Shown here: one piece after another, positions 57,335-64,000 of the stretch
Position numbering within the stretch: the first letter of the stretch is position 1
Layout of the letters: each line of letters starts with the position of its first letter
Assembly (NCBI GenBank): GCA_019828595.1
Contig: JAHQRK010000030.1
Location: 434,001-498,000, forward strand
Direction of reading: 5' to 3'
Length of the DNA stretch: 64,000 bases
Source of the DNA: Aphanomyces cochlioides
Lineage: Eukaryota > Oomycota > Saprolegniomycetes > Saprolegniales > Verrucalvaceae
Made by a program: the position numbers and the translations under genes
Notes under the pieces: generated by a model
Seen by the model: only the letters and a program-made list of their open reading frames with translations
Told to the model about the DNA's origin: nothing
Database searches by the model: none

Positions 57335-59117
57335 CAGTATAGCCTCTCTCGAAGAAACACAAATTTCAGAGGGTGAACATTGATTTTTAGAGTTTATTGA
57401 TTGACATTGGCATACATGTGATGCACCATCAATTCAACATGAATTGAATCGACGCAACATTGACGTGGAGATTTCGGCTATCAGAGCTCGTTTCAGCCAT
57501 GTCAGAATTGATGATGTTGACATGACTCCAGCACTTTGAGATTGTCGTCTCTGTGACTTCAGCCCAAGCATCTTCCGCCCATTTCACAGCGACATGTGTC
57601 TCTACGACAAATAGACTCGACCTCTCTTTTGATGTTGTCCTTGTTCCCATCGACTTGTGTTTTACTCTCAAGGCATTCAGCTTCGATAAGAGCGCCAGTG
57701 TCTTGCGTTGTCGATCTTCTTTTTCAACGCGGCAATTATTTCAGCATCCAAGGACTGCAAGTAGGAGGCTGTGTTTGGGGGTAAAAAGCATAACGACACG
57801 TTGGAAAAGCATTGCCTCAACCGATGGGGTGAAGCGTTGTCAACCAGCAGGAGTACATTACGATCACTGTCACGCATCTCATCATTGAAGCGATGGAGCC
57901 AAGTTGAAAATACGGACGAGGTCATCCAACCCTTTGCAGTGCCAGTGTAGTCTAAAGCTGGTTCCATCGAATTTCGTTTCGAAAGCCATCGTGGTTTAAC
58001 GGCGTCACCAAGGATCTTGAGTTGACGTTTGTCAGAACCATCTGCATTAACAGCAAGCGCTATGGTCAAACGTTTCTTGACGGCCTTTCTTCCCTTGAGA
58101 CTTTTCTTGCTGATGCTATACTTCGGATCCAAGCAGTAAAAAAGGCTGTTTCATCGAGATTGTAAATATCTCGGCTGGCAAAATTCTTCATCACTTCCAT
58201 CATTTCGTCGCGACCGGTCTTCACAACCTTGGGATCAACTGATGCCGCTTCACCATAAACTCCACGACGCTTCATAGATCGACGCGACAAGAATTTGCAC
58301 AACCACCCTTGCGAGAATTTTAGTTTGGCGCAATGTTCACAGTCGGTTGCGATGTCGGCAGCTTGTGCCTTAATGGCTTGATATGACAAACTGATTCCAT
58401 ACTCCTCGCAATCGTCTATCCATGCATCAAGCTCAGTCTCCAATTTAGAACACGTCACTGGTCGAAGCACTTTCATGTTTGGACGAAGCTTGAGAGACTT
58501 TTCGTCCACACCTTTTTGCATCGCTCGACACATTGATGCCTTGGATGGAATAGAAGGTAGCTTGAGCTTGTCATATGCCCATACGCATAGCTCGTTGAGC
58601 GTCATGTTTGGATGTTGTTTGAAGTGTAATAGCACCCGCGCCTTCATTTTAGTTGTCATAAAGAGCTTCTTGTGTCGAGCCTGTTGCATGCTCCTAACAG
58701 AGATCGAATTGTAATGTGATAGTCAGTATAGGCTCCTTCATTCTTGAACTTATTCAAATATTCAAATCTGGTGGCCCAAGAAATCGCGCGGGAATCGCGC
58801 GAGTACGATTGCCGCCGCAAAGAAGGTGGCGAGAGGACCAACATGAAGTCACGAGAGCGTGTTGATTGATCCACCATGCATTTGCCTATACGAGAAGATC
58901 AAAGTTGAGATTGTCCAAATTGCCGAAATACATCATACTCGTGAGCTGAGGCTTCTATCGCACGGTTGGCGGCTTGACTCGTCTTTGGCCTCGTATGATA
59001 TGAAGTCAACAGAAGTGACTTCGTGATTCCAAGAAGTCGGTTCTTCCACAATTGATATTACATTAATTTTGAGGGAATATAAGGTGCCATTGCGTTTCTT
59101 CGAGAGAGGCTATACTG
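57335..59117. mobile_element. Second pogo/Tigger-type transposon with perfect 24-bp ends
   Basis: The first 24 bp (57335-57358, starting CAGTATAGCCTCTCTCG) are the exact reverse complement of the last 24 (59094-59117). TA duplications flank both ends (57333-57334 and 59118-59119). Perfect ends around a broken gene suggest the element could still be moved by a related transposase. It is distinct from the 55537-57111 element: ends and protein both differ. Confidence 0.9.
57429..58689 (-). pseudogene. pogo/Tigger transposase with two frameshifts
   Basis: Three frames in series make one transposase. The first (58689 to about 58140) has the helix-turn-helix (MTLNELCVWAYDKL, SKASMCRAMQ), a CENP-B-type second domain ending GWLCKFLSRR, and the first catalytic Asp in YNLDETAFF. 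The frame is lost in a run of six T, where one more T would restore it. The second (about 58138-57680) has ALAVNADGSDK, LLLVDNASPHR with the second Asp, and LQSLDAEIIAALK with the third. The frame is lost again after DNARHW. The third (57671-57429) carries the C-terminus with WAEVTETTISKCW. Both breaks look like small indels. Confidence 0.85.
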
Positions 59118-60186
59118 TAGTAGCACTACACCTTTTCTCGGCCAAGTTGACTTCTTTTTTCCACCAATGTGCCAATGTGAACCTGATAAAAAATATAAAT
59201 TTTCAGAAGATGAGCAACGAGGAACTTTTCATCCAAAGAGCAATTTTTTTTATCCAATGTGGATACTACCACGGCGCGAAAAGTTGGCGCCAGTGTGACT
59301 TGGCCCAATGGGCTCTGTCGATTGTGCTGTCTGACGGTTGTTTAGTCCAGATGACGTGGTTCATTGGGCCAAAATGTATTGGTGCCAACTTTTCGCGCTG
59401 TGGTGGCATGCACAAGGCATCCTCGAGCGCCTCAATAGCAAAATGATTTCTCCTTTTCCTTTTGAGCCGCTCGTGGATGCCAACAACGGAAGAGAAGCGC
59501 CGCGTCTTGGAGGTCTTCAACCAAGGCAACCCCGACTGAAAGAAGGTTGCCAAGGACAATGGCGTTTCTCTGTCGACTGCTCGCCGTGTCATATTGAGTA
59601 ATCGCGTTCAAGTCTTGCCGCGCGGTGGCCACAGGCTCGAATGATCTTACTCCGAGAAGCTGCCTTGCACTCCATGGCGTCTATTACTCAGCCTATAGTT
59701 GCGTGCGAGGCTTTGTTCTGCCAAAGGAACCTTGCGAGAGCGCTCAATTTCGAGAACATGCAGTATGGAAGTTGAAATGTTCACTTTGCATGAAACAGAT
59801 TTCATATTGAATGAAAATATTCTGTTTTTTATCGTTTTTTGTGTTCGATTGGAGTTTTTTATTATGTTCCTTTCCACATTGGTGGAAATTTAATTCAACT
59901 TGGCCGAGAAAAGGTGTAGTGCTGTACTATTAATAGGATAATTCCCAATCCCGTTTTTCTTGTTCTTGTGCCTTTCAGTTTTCTTTGTGTGGAGTTCAGC
60001 AATTTCGATGTGTTGTTCACAAATAGTTGTGTAGCATTCAGACGCCATAATGCGTTATTCAGAGATATTGTTTTTTACTTGTTGCCTTGTGTGTTGTTAA
60101 TTCGAAATTGTGTGCGCGTCAGATAATCCAATGTGTTTTTAATGTATTTTTGTGTGGCGTTATGCAAATTCTGTGTGACAATTTTT
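59118..60186. other. Intergenic with a foldback repeat
   Basis: Apart from the inverted repeat at 59269-59403, no gene or element is recognised. The stretch 59930-60180 is TG-rich. Confidence 0.45.
59269..59403. repeat. 42-bp imperfect inverted repeat
   Basis: Arms 59269-59310 and 59362-59403 share GCGCGAAAAGTTGGC and TTGGCCCAATG in inverted order, at roughly 80-85 per cent identity by eye, around a 51-nt loop. It may be a small foldback element or hairpin RNA source. Confidence 0.75.
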
Positions 60187-62265
60187 GGTCCTCGTCCGCG
60201 AATTGCTGAGCTCTGGAGCCCCAGTGACAATTTCTGACAAGGTAAGTTGACGAAAATTTTACTCCATGGAGTAAATATTCGCTTGATCTAGAATGCCCAG
60301 ACACCTGTTCATTTGGCTTGTAAGGAAGGGCATTTGGAAATCCTCACGATCCTTGTGGATAATGGCGCTTCCGTGAGAATATATCGGACAAGGTAGTGAA
60401 GAAATTTTTCTGCGAGGAGTCGAGTTATTCCCTTGATCTAGAATGGGTGGACACCAGTTCATTTTGCTTCTTCGAATAGGCATATGGATATTTTTAAGCA
60501 CCTTGTGGAAGACCAAAGTAAAGGCTAACAAATACACGTGGGTGATAAGACATTTTTATTTATGTATGAAGAACAATCGGTTATTGAAGTCGCGGAAGAA
60601 ACTGTAAAAGAAGCAATGAATGACTTTATTAATGCTCTTCAGCAACCATTAAGTACGTTGGGCGTTCGCTTGCTTCATTCACTTCTGATCTCTTTCTATG
60701 TAGGTATCCAAATGGCTGTAAAGCGCATTGAAAGTATTCTCAAAAGCACTAAAGAAAATACATTGGAACTAGTGAAAGTGGCATCTACTATCCTCAAGCA
60801 CTGTCTGGCCTTTAAATCACAACGCCAGGATAATTTGTCCACAGGTCTGTATGTTGAATGCATTGTACGTCACATAGTGCGCTGTGGCCTTCCTGGACAA
60901 AGAGCACTCTCTTCCATTCTCTCGACATTTCAAGACATTCAAGTTAACTTGAAGACTATCTTGGCTTTGACACAGACTTGGAAGTTGCTCTTGGACGAAA
61001 TCACAAATCATGAAGAAATGAAACATATATGTTCTAAAATCCGTGAGCTCCAAGGACAGCTTGTCCAAGTGGGAGAAGATCTTGACTATACATGTCAAAG
61101 TGGTTGGCAATATCGATGACTTGAAAAATGACATCGGAACTATGATGGACGCAATGGATCATCTTGACCAACGCTTGGCAAATGTTCCAATTACTTCCGC
61201 GAGACATGAAGAGGATTACCTCACTCAATTGTTCATTCAGATGACTCGCGGTTTGTCTTATTATAATCGCCAAGTGGCTCTGGACAATATAACTGAAGTT
61301 AAAGCATTTGAAGCCAAGCTAAACGATTGTATATACCGGTTTTACAATGACACTACCCTGAACAATGCTGACCATGAAAACAACGATACGACTCATCCAT
61401 ATGATTTGGCAAGACGAATGATCCATTTGGATGTGATTGAAACCTGGATGATATCAGCAGATGATGTGGTGATCGACAGGTTATTTCTCTTGGGAAGTGG
61501 TGGATTTAGATCGGTGTTCAGGGGAAAATATCAAGGCATGATGTGGCCGTGAAAGAACTTAAAATCGATGTGACAGATTCGGCTGATTTGGAGAGAGATA
61601 TTGCAAAGGAAATCAATGCATGGAAAAATATATCAAACGACCCACATATTTTAACTTTGGTTGGAGTGTGTACGAATATACGAAAGCCAATATTTGTCAC
61701 TGAATTATGTAAAACGAACATCCGTCGCTATGTCCGAGACCACCCAACATGTCTTCTTCCAATGATTTATCAGTTTGCCAAGGGTTTAGTGACAATTGAA
61801 CAGGCGGAAATCATCCACCGAGATCTAAAAGGCGACAATGTTTTGGTGACGAACCATAATTCCGTCGTAATTGCAGATTTTGGACTGTGTCGGACAATCA
61901 CAAGTCTACAAAATACTGATGCAATATCAAAAGGCACTTTGAACTGGATGAGCCCTGAACAATATTTTGAATCACGAAAATTGACGACGAAATCAGATGT
62001 GTGGTCTTTCGGGATTACAGTCTGGGAGATTGTCACTGGTGACGTCCCATTTCGTGGAGCTAGTCCTGCCGAATTTCCCAATTATGAATTCAAAGATGAC
62101 GTTGAACGACCTCCAAAAACTAAACATTTTGACGCAAACCTCCAGCCATTGTGGAATTTAATTTCCAAATGCTGGCTGTTTGATCCCAACGCTCAGCCCA
62201 CTGCACGTGACATTGTGGAGTGTCTCGAAAGGCATTACAGCTCCGAACTAGAAAAATTGCACTAA
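60187..62265 (+). pseudogene. Ankyrin/helical/TKL kinase gene with several small indels
   Basis: Ankyrin pieces: 60187-60241 (VRELLSSGAPVTISDK), 60292-60392 (NAQTPVHLACKEGHLEIL, 101 nt instead of 99, so two bases inserted) and about 60442-60540 (NGWTPVHFASSNRHMDI, with an in-frame TAA). The helical domain starts after the conserved intron ending near 60704. It breaks at about 61083 by a frameshift and continues (HVKVVGNIDDLKNDIG) to the glycine loop (GSGGFRSVFRG). There a one-base loss at about 61540 shifts the frame just before VAVKEL. The kinase core is otherwise complete: HRD, DFG, WMSPEQY, stop at 62263-62265. The high quality of the kinase suggests recent inactivation or sequence errors. 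With corrected indels it would be an active-type TKL kinase. Confidence 0.82.
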
Positions 62266-63598
62266 TTTCATGGTTTTTTTACTGTTCATCACGCTTTTTC
62301 TCTCCTATGATAACCTCGACGATAACAAGTATGTACACACCTAAATAATACTTGTTGTGACTTGATTTCTGTTCATTTCACTGTGACATCAATATAATTA
62401 CATCACCGTAGTCAAGTTGACTCTCCACATTTCCTATTCAGTTTATAGCTCAATTAGTTAAATCTCTATCGAAATCCCCACTATCCTGTTACGCAAATAT
62501 TTTTGATTCAATATTCTTTACTTCATGAACGAGTTTGTTTGCAGACTGCTGTTTTTAGATTAACCTGAGTGAGGATCGAACAGAACGAGCCAATTACCCG
62601 AGCTACTTACCAGAATAATTTCTACCGCCTGGACACAGCAACTACATGACGAAGTTCAGACAGCAATTTATGATCTACTAGTAGTCGTGGAAATAAATAC
62701 GATGATGCACCCCCTAGGAAGGCCTGCACAATTACTTGTAACCAACATTGTTGAGTCCAAAACAAGGAAATATTAAATGTTATCTGAGGATTTTCTTGCC
62801 CAAAATTGTTGATGTGAGTATGCCATTCTTGCCAATTGGAGATGCCCAGATATCATCAGGTATGCAAGCGAGCACCAGAAAACTTTCAGCTCAAAAAATT
62901 CATTTTTGACCTAAATTCGAGTTGAATCTATCTCAGTCCCCAGGATGAACTTGGTTGATGTCTGATAATTTAACCACTGTGAAGTTGTACTTTGTGTCAC
63001 TCAATCATATTAGCTTCACATATCTTGATTCTTCAATGCAAATGCTGTTGTGATTGTTGTGACGATCACAGAAAAAAACTTGCTCAAGACCATGGACATG
63101 TAACGAATGAGCCTTAGCATAATAAAAGATCGATCGTAAGACTAAATTGATGTTATAGGGAGCTGGTGGGCCAAAACATGGTATGGAACAAGGTTTTATA
63201 AGACGCCGATTGCAGAAATACAAAGTTTCATAAAAGATTAGAGACATTTAGCAATTAACATGTAATGTTAAGTGTCCTCACTGTCAACGGCAGCGAGGTG
63301 AGCGACATCAACCCAAATTCTCCAAAATACATGCCTCTCAACATGAATATTTTACTTCAAGGATGATATATGCTATTGTCGCAAAGTTCACTATTCAGTT
63401 GAAATTCATCATTTGATACGCACGAGCAAGCGCGTCTGAATCTGCTCGAACTTGTTGTCCACGACGAAGGATTCATGACGGCTTTATATTATGGGATACT
63501 GTGAGCCAAATTATTTTTAATTATGCTGGCTCCAGTCGATCCTGCTTCGACTTAGTTTTTGATCTGGAAGTTTCCGTCACGCAAGTCCTGGATTCACC
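62266..63598. other. Intergenic, no gene recognised
   Basis: Nothing convincing. Around 62560-62615 the minus strand shows GTTCGATCC close after a TAGCTCGGGTAATTGG motif, reminiscent of internal RNA polymerase III boxes. The spacing is far too short and the stems do not pair, so no tRNA is called. Confidence 0.45.
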
Positions 63599-64000
63599 TT
63601 GCTTTGTACACTTCAGACGCCTCGAGATATGTGTACGCCAAGTTATGAAAGGCGATTCAGAGACGCGAGTGAACGAGAATTGACTCCCATGTTAATCGAC
63701 ACGTTGAAAAATTGCCCAAAAACATCCGTGGTTTGTGAAAACGCTCATGAAATATGGTGCCGATGCAAATGGCAAAGAGAATGTAAGTATTGGAGCATCT
63801 GGGCGAAATGAATGATCTAAAAATTAAGGCGGCGGTACGACATTGCACTACGTTGCAAGTAAGGGCTGTCTAGACAGTCTACACAAGTTATTGGCTAAAG
63901 ATGCTCGAGTCAACATGCCAAACAAAGTAAGACCCACATAGAATATGCTCAATGTCAATGTGATATGAATCGAAAATGCAAACTGCGTTACATATTGCAG
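63599..64000 (+). pseudogene. Partial ankyrin-family gene at the window edge, probably broken
   Basis: The first piece (about 63599-63782) reads DASERELTPMLIDTLKNCP, parallel to the first exons of the 36878-39220 and 44283-47496 genes. After a one-base shift it continues VKTLMKYGADANGKEN and a GT donor. The next exon (63829-63926, 98 nt rather than 99) encodes GGTTLHYVASKGCLDSLHK. A third starts MQTALHIA at the window end, but the base pair before it reads CG where relatives have AG. The indels and lost acceptor suggest decay. The gene continues beyond 64000, so this cannot be settled here. Confidence 0.6.

Noticed and set aside
62555..62620. Possible tRNA or tRNA-derived element on the minus strand
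   Set aside because: GTTCGATCC follows a D-arm-like motif after only a few bases. There is no anticodon arm, and the T-stem does not pair.

Overview
This is a eukaryotic, gene-poor and repeat-rich window that fits an oomycete, most likely a saprolegnian such as Aphanomyces or a relative (inference). The reasons are very short introns of about 40-55 bp with GT..AG ends, an oomycete-like initiator just before one start codon, a Tup1-type corepressor, and a large family of genes joining ankyrin repeats, a helical domain and a TKL-type protein kinase. Only five genes look intact: a HIG1-domain mitochondrial protein (7357-7911, +), a Tup1-like corepressor (10853-12613, +, one intron), and three ankyrin/kinase genes on the minus strand (22323-25219, 25436-29471, 44283-47496).

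The dominant theme is the ankyrin/kinase family. Besides the three intact genes there are at least seven broken members: a kinase relic (1620-2500), a decayed relative (4015-5708) with a further helical-domain piece (5748-6063), an ankyrin fragment (34980-35315), a gene ending after the helical domain (36878-39220), an ankyrin relic (54296-55380), a frameshifted kinase gene (60187-62265) and a decayed ankyrin start that runs off the right edge (63599-64000). In the intact genes nearly every ankyrin repeat is one 99-nt, phase-0 exon. A conserved phase-1 intron then leads into one long exon with a helical domain of about 200 residues and the kinase. I reconstructed these exons by hand; the joined frames close at 843, 1210 and 899 codons. 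The most unusual member is 25436-29471, whose kinase is joined in one open frame to a carbohydrate-esterase-family-2-like SGNH domain.

Mobile elements and repeats fill the rest. They include two pogo/Tigger-type elements (55537-57111 and 57335-59117) with TIRs and TA duplications, a Tc1/mariner-type element (39453-40739), a Helitron replicase relic (32160-34075), a PIF/Harbinger-like MITE (9321-9601), a TIR element (29697-30540), two foldback repeats (51188-51957, 59269-59403), and several strong hairpins. A nearly perfect tandem array of eight 938-bp units (13394-20897) lies inside a relative of the 29697-30540 element.

Region by region: 1-6.1 kb kinase-family relics; 7.3-12.6 kb the two conserved single genes; 13.4-20.9 kb the array; 22.3-29.5 kb two adjacent same-strand ankyrin/kinase genes; 29.7-34.7 kb transposable elements; 35-47.5 kb an ankyrin fragment, a kinase-less gene, a mariner element and an intact ankyrin/kinase gene; 47.5-54.3 kb no convincing gene; 54.3-64 kb ankyrin and kinase relics interrupted by two pogo elements. 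Ankyrin/kinase proteins of this shape probably act as intracellular sensors or scaffolds that signal through the kinase. That role is inferred from architecture only.
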